Assembly (NCBI RefSeq): GCF_029167105.1
Contig: NZ_JARFML010000010.1
Location: 186,001 to 250,000, forward strand
Origin: Bradyrhizobium yuanmingense
GTDB lineage: Bacteria > Pseudomonadota > Alphaproteobacteria > Rhizobiales > Xanthobacteraceae
Length of the DNA stretch: 64,000 nt
Direction: 5' to 3'
Shown here: one piece after another, positions 1 to 7,783 of the stretch
How positions within the stretch are numbered: the stretch's first letter is position 1
Layout of the letters: each line of letters begins with the position of its first letter
Made by a program: the position numbers and the translations under genes
Notes under the pieces: generated by a model
Database searches by the model: none
What the model was told of the DNA's origin: nothing
Seen by the model: only the letters and a program-made list of their open reading frames with translations

Positions 1-2
1 GA

Positions 3-683
3 CTGACAAATTCCGAACATCGCGAGTTGAGCATGTCGGCAGTATTGGCTGCCGCCGAGTTTCTCTTCGTGACCCAGGGCTACAACGGTACGACGACGGA
101 GCAGATCGGACAGCTCGCGGACCTGACCAAGGGCAGCGTCTACTTCTATTACGGCACCAAGGAAGGTGTTCTCCTTGAACTGCTCAATCGCGTGCAGGCC
201 AACGTCATGGAGCCGTACCTTCAGATCCTGCAAGACCAAGGCCTTTCGCCCGTCGAGCGCATGACGAAATACCTGGAGAGGGCCGGCAGGATCGCTCTTG
301 AGCATCCGGGGTCGATGTTGCTGCCGATCGTCGTTTCGATAGAGATGGCCGGAACTGAATCCGAGGCGGCGCGCAGGGTAAAGGCTGGCTATAACCGGAT
401 CGCACGAGAAGTGCGAAACGTCCTGGAGTTGGGGCAGGCTTCTGGAGCGTTTCGCTCCGATCTGAGCAGTAACGATATGGCTCGGCTCCTGATCTCGACC
501 GGCGATGGCATCATGCTTGAGTGCCTCCGCCAAAATCTCCGCATTGATGTTCACCGGCTGGTTCGTACGCTGAAGGCTGTCGTGCTTACCGGTCTTCAAA
601 TCGCGTCGGAGGCACCGAGAGACATCGAGGCCGATGACGGTCCCTCCGTGATCGATGTCCTGCGCGGCAATCTTCAGGACTAA
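3..683 (+). CDS. TetR/AcrR-family transcriptional regulator (5' end cut by window)
   Basis: This is a one-component repressor with an N-terminal helix-turn-helix and an all-alpha ligand domain. Seen: the HTH segment TTEQIGQLADLTKGSVYFYYGTK follows a helix with the TetR signature AAEFLF. The first in-frame starts (TTG 27, ATG 33) leave only four residues before that helix, shorter than the family norm, and the frame is open to the left edge, so the true start probably lies upstream. From TTG 27 the product is 218 residues. It lies 41 bp before a paaABC-like oxygenase operon on the same strand. Regulation of that operon is inferred from position only. TetR repressors named PaaR control paa genes in other bacteria, but the ligand here cannot be read from sequence. 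Confidence 0.85.
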   Translation: MTNSEHRELSMSAVLAAAEFLFVTQGYNGTTTEQIGQLADLTKGSVYFYYGTKEGVLLELLNRVQANVMEPYLQILQDQGLSPVERMTKYLERAGRIALEHPGSMLLPIVVSIEMAGTESEAARRVKAGYNRIAREVRNVLELGQASGAFRSDLSSNDMARLLISTGDGIMLECLRQNLRIDVHRLVRTLKAVVLTGLQIASEAPRDIEADDGPSVIDVLRGNLQD

Positions 684-724
684 GAACAACCAGTCAGCGA
701 ATTGTAACGACGGAAGGTTCGACC

Positions 725-1681
725 ATGGCTCAAGCGGCACTCGCGCGTGAAACCACCGAAGAGGCAACCGAGGTCGCCCTGCAGACCCGAATTAAGGCCG
801 GCGCAACGCTGGAAGATATCAGCGAGATGACGCCCCGCTATCGTGACGTGCTGGTCGCGACCATGGCGATCGCCGCCGATCTGGAAATCATGACGTTGCC
901 TCTCGACTACGACGCCATAGCGTTTGCGCCCAGCATCAACGATCGCATTGCCGTCGCGTCTGCGCTGCAAGACGAGATGGGACATGCCCAGGTCATGTTC
1001 CGCATGCTTGAGGATTTCGGATTCGACTCCTATCACCAGGTGTTCGAGCGTGATCCCAAGAACTTCAAGACGTTCTTTCTGCTCGAGTTCGGAAACCTCA
1101 GTCCGATCGATGTGGGGCTGGGCCACCTTGTCGGCGATCAGGCGGGATATATCACGACGCGCGATCTCGAGGAGAATTGTTCATTCGGGCCGTATAGCCG
1201 ATCGCTGCGGAAGGTGAACTTCGAAGAGAACTTCCACGTCAAGCGCGGCGAGTACATGATCCGCCACTACATGCAGCAGGGCCCCGAGATGCGGAAGCGG
1301 GTCCAGGACCGTATGGATTTCTGGTTTCCGCTGGGGGCCGAGTGGTTCGGTGCGACGGACGACGTCAAGTCGAGGACCGACCAGCTCCATTACAAGATAC
1401 GCGGCAGCAGCAACGATCAGTTGAGGCAAATTTGGCTGCAGCGCCTCGTGCCCTTTTGCGAGCAGGTTGGTTTGAAGGTCCCCGCTCACTTCGACAGCGA
1501 AAGGGGCATTTACGTCCTCGATTACCAGATGCCGATCCTGCTGAATCTGGAAACCCTAAAGTGGGATTTTCGTACGGTCACGTGGCCCGAGAAGCTGGCG
1601 CAGTGGAAGAAAGGCGGTCCGTTAAAGCTGCCGGGCCTGACCCGGATGCAGGTCGAACTTTGGGGGCAGGACCTGTGGTGA
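725..1681 (+). CDS. PaaA-like catalytic subunit of a multicomponent CoA-ester oxygenase
   Basis: It resembles the diiron catalytic subunit of phenylacetyl-CoA epoxidase (PaaA), which inserts oxygen into an aromatic CoA thioester. The protein is 318 residues, near the usual PaaA length. Seen: the ferritin-like diiron ligand set, with E54, E84-M-G-H87, D138 and E168-N-F-H171, i.e. two ExxH pairs in the expected spacing. The ATG follows GGAAGG about 7 bp upstream. It is first in a tight operon with a PaaD N-domain, PaaB, PaaC and a zinc ribbon; its stop overlaps the next start as GTGA. No paaE, paaG, paaZ or paaK lies nearby, so the substrate need not be phenylacetyl-CoA. Family assignment is confident; substrate is unknown. 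Confidence 0.88.
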   Translation: MAQAALARETTEEATEVALQTRIKAGATLEDISEMTPRYRDVLVATMAIAADLEIMTLPLDYDAIAFAPSINDRIAVASALQDEMGHAQVMFRMLEDFGFDSYHQVFERDPKNFKTFFLLEFGNLSPIDVGLGHLVGDQAGYITTRDLEENCSFGPYSRSLRKVNFEENFHVKRGEYMIRHYMQQGPEMRKRVQDRMDFWFPLGAEWFGATDDVKSRTDQLHYKIRGSSNDQLRQIWLQRLVPFCEQVGLKVPAHFDSERGIYVLDYQMPILLNLETLKWDFRTVTWPEKLAQWKKGGPLKLPGLTRMQVELWGQDLW

Positions 1682-1989
1682 CGGAGCAGGCGGTCCGGGA
1701 AGCGCTCCTCGCGGTGAATGACCCGCACATCCCGGTCAGCATCGAGAGCATGGGGATGTTGCGCGCAGTCACGATATCGGACACCGGCGTGGTCAATGTC
1801 GAGCTCGCGATTCCGTGCCTGGCCTGTCCTGGCGTTTCGATGTTGAAGCAATCGGTCAAGGACGCAGTGGGCGGCTTGGAGGGGGTCAGCGAGGTCAATG
1901 TCCTCGAAGGCTGGCATCACGATTGGACCACTCAATCCATTGAGCCCAATTCACGACAATTGATGCGCCGCTTCGGAATTCAGGTCTAG
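1678..1989 (+). CDS. PaaD N-terminal (MIP18/DUF59) domain as a stand-alone protein
   Basis: PaaD assists iron-sulfur or diiron maturation of the phenylacetyl-CoA epoxidase system. This 103-residue product carries only the N-terminal MIP18-like domain: VNDPHIPVSIESMGML, the loop AIPCLACPG, and the end DWTTQSIEPNSRQLMRRFGI, which matches the PaaD pattern of W-T-T followed by a terminal YGI/FGI. The C-terminal cysteine domain of PaaD is absent and is found instead as a separate gene at 3021-3209. The start is GTG 1678, overlapping the paaA stop by four bases, with a G-rich Shine-Dalgarno near 1662-1670; GTG 1675 is also possible. Together the two pieces total 165 residues, close to intact PaaD. 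Confidence 0.82.
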   Translation: MTEQAVREALLAVNDPHIPVSIESMGMLRAVTISDTGVVNVELAIPCLACPGVSMLKQSVKDAVGGLEGVSEVNVLEGWHHDWTTQSIEPNSRQLMRRFGIQV

Positions 1990-1996
1990 GGATGCG

Positions 1997-2254
1997 ATGA
2001 TGAAGAAGGTTATCGACAGACAATTGGAGTTGGGCGGCGACAAGCCCGAATTCTACGAGGTATTTGCGCGCCGGGATTCCGCAGAACCGCTCACCCATAT
2101 CGGTTCGGTCGAGGCCCCCAACGCGGAACTGGCGGAGGCGCGCGCCTGGTTTGTCTACGACCAGCATATTTGGCGGGAGATGTGCATCGTCCCGCTGTCT
2201 GCAATCGTCACGATTACCGAACGCGGCAGCAAATCGAAGGTGAAGGTGGTGTGA
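1997..2254 (+). CDS. PaaB-like small bridging subunit
   Basis: PaaB is the small non-catalytic subunit of the phenylacetyl-CoA epoxidase complex, thought to bridge or regulate PaaAC heterodimers. The product is 85 residues, typical for the family. Seen: the PaaB pattern of an EFYEVFARRDSAEPLTHIGSVEAPN N-terminal half, then ARAWFVYDQHIWREMCIVPLSAI. Two adjacent ATG codons (1997 and 2000) are available; the first is used here. The gene starts 7 bp after the PaaD-like stop, and its own stop TGA shares one base with the next ATG (TGATG), so translational coupling with the PaaC-like gene is likely. Confidence 0.85.
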   Translation: MMKKVIDRQLELGGDKPEFYEVFARRDSAEPLTHIGSVEAPNAELAEARAWFVYDQHIWREMCIVPLSAIVTITERGSKSKVKVV

Positions 2255-3024
2255 TGGCCGTCGTCAATTCAATCGAAGACCTTTCAGAAGCGGACAAAGT
2301 CCTGCGGGACGAATTGTATTGCATCGCGGACGCCAAGCTGGTGCTCGCTGGCTGGTACATGATGGTGCTGCAGAATGGGCGATCCATCGCGGACTTTACG
2401 TCGATCTGCGCGATGATGCAGGGGCAATATGGGCATGCCCGCGCGCTTTATCAACATCTCGGTCGTTTCGGCGTCACTCTCGATGAGGTGGAGTGGACGC
2501 GTGGTGCGAAGGACATTCGCTCGCCGAAGCTGCTCGATCGGCCGCCGCAATCGTGGTCCGATTTCGTCGCGACGATATTCATGGCCGAGCAAGCCATCTC
2601 CACGCAACTGAGCGCTTACAGAACGAGCCTGGCCGACAGAACCCTGGCACGTCTGGCTGACAAGATCCTAAAGGAATCGCGCTTTCATCTCAGCTATTCT
2701 GTAGGTTGGATCAAGGCGCTACGCAACGATCCGTCATCGGCAGTCGACGAAGATGCTCGTCGCCGCTTGGTCGAAGCGTTGGATTGGTGGGGCGAGCTGG
2801 ACCAGCCGGACGTCGTTTTCGCGAGCGGATATCGGGACGCGTCGGATTCGGACCTTCGCGAGCGCTTCCTCAAAGCGGTCGGCGAGACCTTCGACGTTCC
2901 GGACGGAATTGCCGGCCATGCAAGGTCCTGGCAGCGGTCCATCCGCCGCAATGGCGCTCCGGGAATCCCGGAGAACCTGTTCGAGAAGATCCGTTTCAAG
3001 AATCGCGAATTGGCGATGCCGTGA
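2254..3024 (+). CDS. PaaC-like structural subunit of the CoA-ester oxygenase
   Basis: PaaC is a ferritin-like partner of PaaA that forms the heterodimer but normally lacks a functional diiron site. The product is 256 residues from ATG 2254; an overlapping GTG at 2251 is an alternative. Seen: the PaaC-like opening DELYCIADAKLVLAGWYMMVL, the stretch MMQGQYGHARALYQHLGRFGV, and KILKESRFHLSYSVGWIKALRND, which corresponds to the conserved E-x-x-x-H region of the family. Placement between PaaB and the zinc-ribbon piece of PaaD supports the assignment. Its stop overlaps the next GTG start as GTGA. Confidence 0.82.
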   Translation: MAVVNSIEDLSEADKVLRDELYCIADAKLVLAGWYMMVLQNGRSIADFTSICAMMQGQYGHARALYQHLGRFGVTLDEVEWTRGAKDIRSPKLLDRPPQSWSDFVATIFMAEQAISTQLSAYRTSLADRTLARLADKILKESRFHLSYSVGWIKALRNDPSSAVDEDARRRLVEALDWWGELDQPDVVFASGYRDASDSDLRERFLKAVGETFDVPDGIAGHARSWQRSIRRNGAPGIPENLFEKIRFKNRELAMP

Positions 3025-3209
3025 ATCGCGACGAGCCAACATTCGACTTGCCGGTGGATGCCAGCAAGGTCGTCTGTCCGCATTGTGAAAGCGATGTCGT
3101 CGACATCGAATCGCCCTTCGGTGGAAGCGTCTCCGAGGTCCTGTTTCGGTGTCGGCAATGCAAGTCGTTCTTCCACTGGGTGAAGTGGCAGCCAGAGCCA
3201 CCACGTTAG
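3021..3209 (+). CDS. PaaD C-terminal zinc-ribbon domain as a stand-alone small protein
   Basis: A 62-residue protein starting at GTG 3021, four bases overlapped with the PaaC-like stop. Seen: C19-P-H-C22 and C44-R-Q-C47 separated by a segment containing SPFGGSVSEVLFRC. PaaD proteins end in a cysteine-rich domain with the pattern CPRCGS..SRFGSTACK..Y.C..C.EPFDYFK, and this gene reproduces it: CPHCES, SPFGGS, RCRQCKSFFHWVK. The alanine-cysteine of the middle motif is replaced here (GSVSEV), so one extra cysteine of canonical PaaD is missing. It is easily overlooked because of its size. It probably works with the DUF59 piece at 1678-1989 as a split PaaD; that joint role is inference. Confidence 0.75.
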   Translation: MNRDEPTFDLPVDASKVVCPHCESDVVDIESPFGGSVSEVLFRCRQCKSFFHWVKWQPEPPR

Positions 3210-3267
3210 GCGAGGTCGCAAAACTCTAAGAGCAGCACAAGCTGCCAGAACGAAACAAGGGGAGGTC

Positions 3268-4854
3268 ATGGTGCTGGATCGAGCCATTTCGGTTTCGGAT
3301 ATTCTTCGGGCAACAGCTTGCGCGACTCCGCAACGGGACGCTGTCGTCGATGAGGCGGGGTCGCTGACCTACCGAGAATTCGATGAGACCGTCGACCGCC
3401 TTGCTGCGGGACTTCAGCGGCTCGGCGTCGGAGCAGGCGACAGGGTCGCGTATCTGCTGTGGAATCAGCGTGAGCTGCTTCTTTCCTACTTTTCGATCGC
3501 GCGGCTCGGTGCGCTGACTGTTTCTCTGAATTTTCGGCTGACGGCCGAAGAACTCGCGTATCAGCTCTCGGCAGCCAAGTGTAAAGTGCTGATCGTTGAC
3601 GAAGAGCTCTCCGGACTGGGGTCGCAAGCCATCGCCAGTTCTGGCCTCCAAATCCAACCGATCGTATGCGGCAACGGCGGGCGGACCGATCAGCTTCGCT
3701 TCGACGATCTGATGAACGGCAGCACCGAAGGCATTCCCTTTTTCCCGATCGTGAGCTCAGATGCCGATAGCGGCATCTGGTTCACATCGGGCACGACAGG
3801 CCGACCGAAGGGAGCGGTGGTTAAACATCGATCGGCGATTGCCGCCGCGACTCTCAGTGCCGTCGCGTTAGGCTTCCCTGACGAGGTGCGGTCGTTGGGC
3901 GTGGCGCCCCTCTTTCATCGCGGAGCGATGGAAAACTTCGCGCTGCCGGTCGTCATGTGTGGTGGAACAAATTTTCTGTTCAAGAAGTTCGACGCGACTC
4001 AAACTCTGGAGAATTTGGAGAAGCACAGGATCCAGCTCGCTTTCATCGTGCCTACGATGGCTTGGCAGCTCGTCCATGAGCCATTCGCCGGGAAGAAGAG
4101 CTTGCCGCATCTCACACACTGGATCTCGGCTTCGGCGCCTCTGCCGCCGGTGCTCGCGGAACGCATCCAGGAACGCTTCAGGCTGCCAAACGGGGTGACA
4201 AACGCCTACGGCATTACGGAAATGTTGTTCGTTTCAAAATGCCCACCAGCGATGCTCGCCAAGAAGCTCGGCGCCGCCGGGCTGCCGGCGCCCGGCACTC
4301 AGATAGTCATTCATGATGAGAAGCGCGGGATTCTACCGCGTGGCGAAGTAGGGGAAATTCTGATCAGCGGTCCGACGGCGTTCTCGCGCTATCTCGACAA
4401 CGAGCAGGCGACCCGGGAAGCGATCATCAATCTGAATGGGCAGGAGTGGTATCGCAGCGGTGATGTCGGTGTCCTCGATGAGGAAGGCTATCTGTCGATC
4501 AAGGATCGAAAGAAGGACATGATCATCTCCGGCGGGGAGAATGTCTATTGCGCCGAAGTGGAATTGGCCTTGATTGATCATCCGTCAGTGCGGGAGGTCG
4601 CGGTCATCGGAGTTCCCGACGAAAAGTGGGGCGAAATCGTTGTCGCTGCCATCGTCAAAGCGACAGATGCACCCGTAGACCTGGACGACATCGTAAAGAG
4701 CTGCGCGTCGCTCGCGAGCTACAAGCGGCCGCGCGAAGTGGTCTGCCTTGAGGCGTTGCCGCGCAACAGCTTCGGCAAGGTCCGCAAGGACCTGGTTCGA
4801 GAGCTGGTCCGGGAGCGGCTCCCGTCGTCAACACCTAGGCGCCGCGCGTCCTAG
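3268..4854 (+). CDS. Acyl-CoA synthetase (class I adenylate-forming ligase)
   Basis: It activates a carboxylic acid to its CoA thioester through an acyl-adenylate. The protein is 528 residues. Seen: the P-loop-like A3 motif FTSGTTGRPKG at about 172-182, the A5 motif NAYGITEM, the A7 motif YRSGDVG, the A8 hinge KDRKKDMIISGGENVYCAEVE and the A10 lysine motif NSFGKVRKDL. ATG 3268 follows a strong AAGGGGAGG. It lies 58 bp after the split-PaaD oxygenase operon and before a periplasmic binding protein, so it plausibly makes the CoA ester that the oxygenase attacks. The acyl substrate cannot be told from the sequence; medium-chain, cyclic or aryl acids are all possible. Confidence 0.9.
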   Translation: MVLDRAISVSDILRATACATPQRDAVVDEAGSLTYREFDETVDRLAAGLQRLGVGAGDRVAYLLWNQRELLLSYFSIARLGALTVSLNFRLTAEELAYQLSAAKCKVLIVDEELSGLGSQAIASSGLQIQPIVCGNGGRTDQLRFDDLMNGSTEGIPFFPIVSSDADSGIWFTSGTTGRPKGAVVKHRSAIAAATLSAVALGFPDEVRSLGVAPLFHRGAMENFALPVVMCGGTNFLFKKFDATQTLENLEKHRIQLAFIVPTMAWQLVHEPFAGKKSLPHLTHWISASAPLPPVLAERIQERFRLPNGVTNAYGITEMLFVSKCPPAMLAKKLGAAGLPAPGTQIVIHDEKRGILPRGEVGEILISGPTAFSRYLDNEQATREAIINLNGQEWYRSGDVGVLDEEGYLSIKDRKKDMIISGGENVYCAEVELALIDHPSVREVAVIGVPDEKWGEIVVAAIVKATDAPVDLDDIVKSCASLASYKRPREVVCLEALPRNSFGKVRKDLVRELVRERLPSSTPRRRAS

Positions 4855-4928
4855 TTTGGGAAGCCGACTTTTACGAAGCAGCTTGAGGTTTGGGAAGACA
4901 CATCATTCTTCATTGATGGAGCGCCGTC

Positions 4929-6131
4929 ATGTTCAAAATCCTGAGGCCAGCTATTGCCCTGATGATGATGTTGTTCGCGTCTGCTAGTTATGCCGCCGAC
5001 GAGCCGGGGGTGACGCCTACCGAAATCAAGATTGGTGGAGTCTTTCCCTTCAGCGGACCTGCCTCGCCGTACGGAGTCATTGGCCATGCCATTCTCGCCT
5101 ATGTCCAGTCGGTCAACGACCGCGGCGGCATCAACGGCCGGAAGATAAATTACATTGCCTACGATGATGCCTACAGCCCGCCAAAAGCGGTGGAGCAGGT
5201 GCGCAAGCTCGTTGAGGGCGACGAGGTCGCGTTCATGTTTGGTCAGCTCGGCACCCCCGGGAATAGTGCGGTGGCCAAGTATTTGAAGGCGAAACGCATA
5301 CCCAGCATCGGTGTCATCACCGGAGCGAACAAGTTCACGAACGTTGCGGATTATCCGCTGACCACGACGAGCATCGTCAGCTACGATACCGAGGGCAAGA
5401 TCTACGCAAAGTTCCTGACCAAGTCGATGCCGGACGCCAAGTACGGGATCCTCTATCAGAACGACGATCTCGGCAAAGATTACGTCAACGCCTTCAAGGC
5501 GATCCTGAAGGACGCCTTCGAAGCGAAGGTCGTCGCCATATCATATGAGGTGACCGATCCGACGGTGGATTCTCAAATCGTGAACTTGAAGAGTTCGGGG
5601 GCCGGCGCACTGCTGGTGGCGGGAACGCCAAAGTTTGCGGCGCAAGCCATTCGGAGGGCTGCTGAGATCGGCTGGAAACCCACGATCGTGCTGAACTACC
5701 CCTCGAGTTCGGTGAGTGCGACCCTGAAACCGGCAGGACTGGAAAGAGCAGTCGGCGTGATCGTCGGGCAGAACTTGATGGATCCGGTCGATACGCAGTG
5801 GGCCAACGACGCTGGGATGAAGAACTATCGAGCTTTTCTCGAAAAGTACATGCCGGGTGCCGATGTCGCTGACACCAACATCCAGTACGGGTATGTGCAG
5901 GCAGTGCTGCTCGAACATTTGATGAAGCAGTGCGGGAGCGATCTTTCCCGCGAGAACATCATCAAGCAGGCGAAGAGCCTGAAGAATGTGATGCTACCCA
6001 CACTGTTGCCCGGCATCAGCGTCAACACGAGCGACAAGATCAACATGAATTACACCCAGATGAGGCTGCAACGCTGGAGTGGTACCGCTTGGGAGCTTTT
6101 CGGCGAAGTGCTTGACGCCTCTTCGGAATGA
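4929..6131 (+). CDS. Periplasmic LIV-type substrate-binding protein of an ABC transporter
   Basis: It captures a solute in the periplasm for a branched-chain-amino-acid-type (HAAT) ABC importer. The protein is 400 residues with a clear Sec signal peptide (positively charged MFKILRP, hydrophobic core, cleavage after about residue 22, SYA/ADE). The mature start has the family signature TEIKIGGVFPFSGPAS. It is closely related to two other proteins in the window (35834-37033 and 57633-58844). No permease or ATPase gene is nearby. Relatives of this class, such as CouP of Rhodopseudomonas, bind aromatic acids, which fits the adjacent acyl-CoA ligase and oxygenase; the ligand here is inference. Confidence 0.9.
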   Translation: MFKILRPAIALMMMLFASASYAADEPGVTPTEIKIGGVFPFSGPASPYGVIGHAILAYVQSVNDRGGINGRKINYIAYDDAYSPPKAVEQVRKLVEGDEVAFMFGQLGTPGNSAVAKYLKAKRIPSIGVITGANKFTNVADYPLTTTSIVSYDTEGKIYAKFLTKSMPDAKYGILYQNDDLGKDYVNAFKAILKDAFEAKVVAISYEVTDPTVDSQIVNLKSSGAGALLVAGTPKFAAQAIRRAAEIGWKPTIVLNYPSSSVSATLKPAGLERAVGVIVGQNLMDPVDTQWANDAGMKNYRAFLEKYMPGADVADTNIQYGYVQAVLLEHLMKQCGSDLSRENIIKQAKSLKNVMLPTLLPGISVNTSDKINMNYTQMRLQRWSGTAWELFGEVLDASSE

Positions 6132-6462
6132 GCATGACAGGAGCCGGGCTCCGAAGTCCACGCAGTGGCGGGTCCTGGCAGAGCTGTGATGCGCCGGCGC
6201 TCGCGCATCCCTAAACGCCGACGCACATCAAATCTACCGGATCAAGAGCCAGAGACGCGGTTGAATCGAAATTCGCAACCATCGACTAGAAAAAAACAAG
6301 TCGATAAAGAAAAGCAATCGATGTATGCTTGAGCATGTACTTTGAGCTGGGCGAGAGGGTGTGTTTCGGCCCCGCCTCCTGAGCGATTTCAGGACAGCTT
6401 GATTTGGCGATGAAAAAAATCCTCCCGAGTCGGGGAGGTGAACAAGGCAGGAGAGGCCAGAG
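6132..6462. other. Intergenic region upstream of the thiolase-fadJ pair
   Basis: No coding sequence is credible in these 331 bp. The region holds a perfect 7-bp inverted repeat with an 11-bp spacer (6281-6305), possibly in the spacer of a promoter with a TAAAGA -10 at 6305-6310. A small ATGC-TTGA-GCAT stem-loop lies near 6323-6334. A 6-bp GC hairpin at 6421-6438 follows an A-run. The thiolase Shine-Dalgarno (AGGAG) sits just before 6463. Confidence 0.6.
6281..6305. promoter_or_regulatory. Inverted repeat ATCGACT-N11-AGTCGAT, candidate operator
   Basis: Seen: perfect 7-bp arms around an A-rich 11-bp spacer, about 160 bp upstream of the thiolase start. A possible -35 (TCGACT, 6282-6287) and -10 (TAAAGA, 6305-6310) flank exactly 17 bp, so a bound repressor would cover the promoter. 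The core CGACT-N11-AGTCG occurs again upstream of the YciI-like gene at 46777-46799. The regulator is unknown. Confidence 0.5.
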
Positions 6463-7671
6463 ATGCCTGAGGCATATATCTACGACCACGTTCGCACGCC
6501 GCGCGGCAAGGGGAAGTCCGACGGCTCGCTGCATGAAGTGACGGCCCTCGCGCTGGCGGCTGTTCCGTTGCAGGCGCTGAAGGAACGCAACAATCTGGCA
6601 CCTGACAGCGTCGATGACGTGGTGCTCGGCGTGGTCGATCCCATCGGCGAGGCCGGGGGCGATATCGCGCGATTTGCTGCGCTGAAGGCCGGCTTCGACA
6701 AGTCAGTGCCGGGCATTCAGGTCAACCGCTTCTGTGCGTCGGGCCTCGACGCCGTGAATATTGCCGCGGCGCAGATCATGTCGGGGCAGCACGAATTGAC
6801 CATCGGAGGCGGTGCGGAATCCATGAGCCGCGTCGGGATCATGTCCTCCGGTTCGGCATGGCCGACGGACCCTTCGATGGCGGTGCCAAGCTATTTCATG
6901 CCTCAAGGCGTCGCCGCGGATTTGATTGCCACCAAATACGGCTTCTCGCGCGACGATGTCGACACCTATGCCGTTCAAAGCCAGGAGCGCGCCGCCCGGG
7001 CCTGGGACGAAGGTCGTTTCAAGAAATCGGTCGTGCCGGTAATGGACGTCAATGGCATCACGATTCTCGCCAAGGACGAGCACATTCGCCCAGGCACGAC
7101 GATGCAATCGCTCGGCCAGCTGCAGCCATCATTCGCCACGATGGGCGCGATGGGCGGCTTTGACGCTGTCGCAGTGCAGTCGCATCCGGAAATTGAAGCG
7201 ATCAATTACGTGCACCATGCAGGCAACTCGTCGGGTATTGTCGACGGCGCGGGCGCCGTCCTTCTCGGCAGCAGGGATGCCGGAAGAAAGCACGATCTCA
7301 AGCCACGTGCGAAGATTCGGGCGTTCGTGAATGTGGGCTCCGAACCTGCGATGATGCTCACCGGCCCGGTCGACGTGACCAGGAAAGTTCTCGATCGCTC
7401 CGGCATGAAATTGTCGGACATCGACCTGGTCGAACTGAACGAGGCATTTGCTTCCGTGGTCCTGCGGTTGATGCAGGCGTTCGAGATCGACAGGGACAAG
7501 ATCAATGTTAACGGCGGCGCGATTGCGATGGGCCATCCGCTCGGCGCGACCGGCGCGATGATCCTCGGTACGGTCCTGGACGAACTCGAGCGTACCAACA
7601 AATCCACCGCGCTCGTGACGCTGTGCATCGGCGGCGGCATGGGAACAGCGACCATCATCGAACGGGTTTGA
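6463..7671 (+). CDS. Acetyl-CoA C-acyltransferase (3-ketoacyl-CoA thiolase)
   Basis: It catalyses CoA-dependent cleavage of 3-ketoacyl-CoA to acetyl-CoA and a shortened acyl-CoA, the last step of beta-oxidation, in the cytoplasm. The protein is 402 residues. Seen: the nucleophilic cysteine C91 in NRFCASGLDAVN, the NEAFAS motif, the GHPLGATGA histidine motif, and the C-terminal catalytic cysteine motif CIGGGMGTA. The ATG follows AGGAG. It is the first gene of a two-gene unit with the FadJ-like enzyme 112 bp downstream, so together they make a FadI/FadJ-like beta-oxidation complex. Expression may be controlled by the inverted repeat at 6281-6305. Confidence 0.92.
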   Translation: MPEAYIYDHVRTPRGKGKSDGSLHEVTALALAAVPLQALKERNNLAPDSVDDVVLGVVDPIGEAGGDIARFAALKAGFDKSVPGIQVNRFCASGLDAVNIAAAQIMSGQHELTIGGGAESMSRVGIMSSGSAWPTDPSMAVPSYFMPQGVAADLIATKYGFSRDDVDTYAVQSQERAARAWDEGRFKKSVVPVMDVNGITILAKDEHIRPGTTMQSLGQLQPSFATMGAMGGFDAVAVQSHPEIEAINYVHHAGNSSGIVDGAGAVLLGSRDAGRKHDLKPRAKIRAFVNVGSEPAMMLTGPVDVTRKVLDRSGMKLSDIDLVELNEAFASVVLRLMQAFEIDRDKINVNGGAIAMGHPLGATGAMILGTVLDELERTNKSTALVTLCIGGGMGTATIIERV

Positions 7672-7783
7672 ACTTTATCGTCCCCGCGAGGGGCACCCGA
7701 TCGAGAATCTAAATCATGACATCCTTGGGAGCCTCGCGAGCAGCGAGTGTGCCTCTGGATGATGGCAAGGATGGAGCGATCAC

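Noticed and set aside
6413..6438. GC hairpin next to an A7 run, which on the minus strand would look like an intrinsic terminator
   Set aside because: No minus-strand gene lies to the right that would need termination, and the stem is only 6 bp. It sits in the leader of the thiolase gene and may be incidental.
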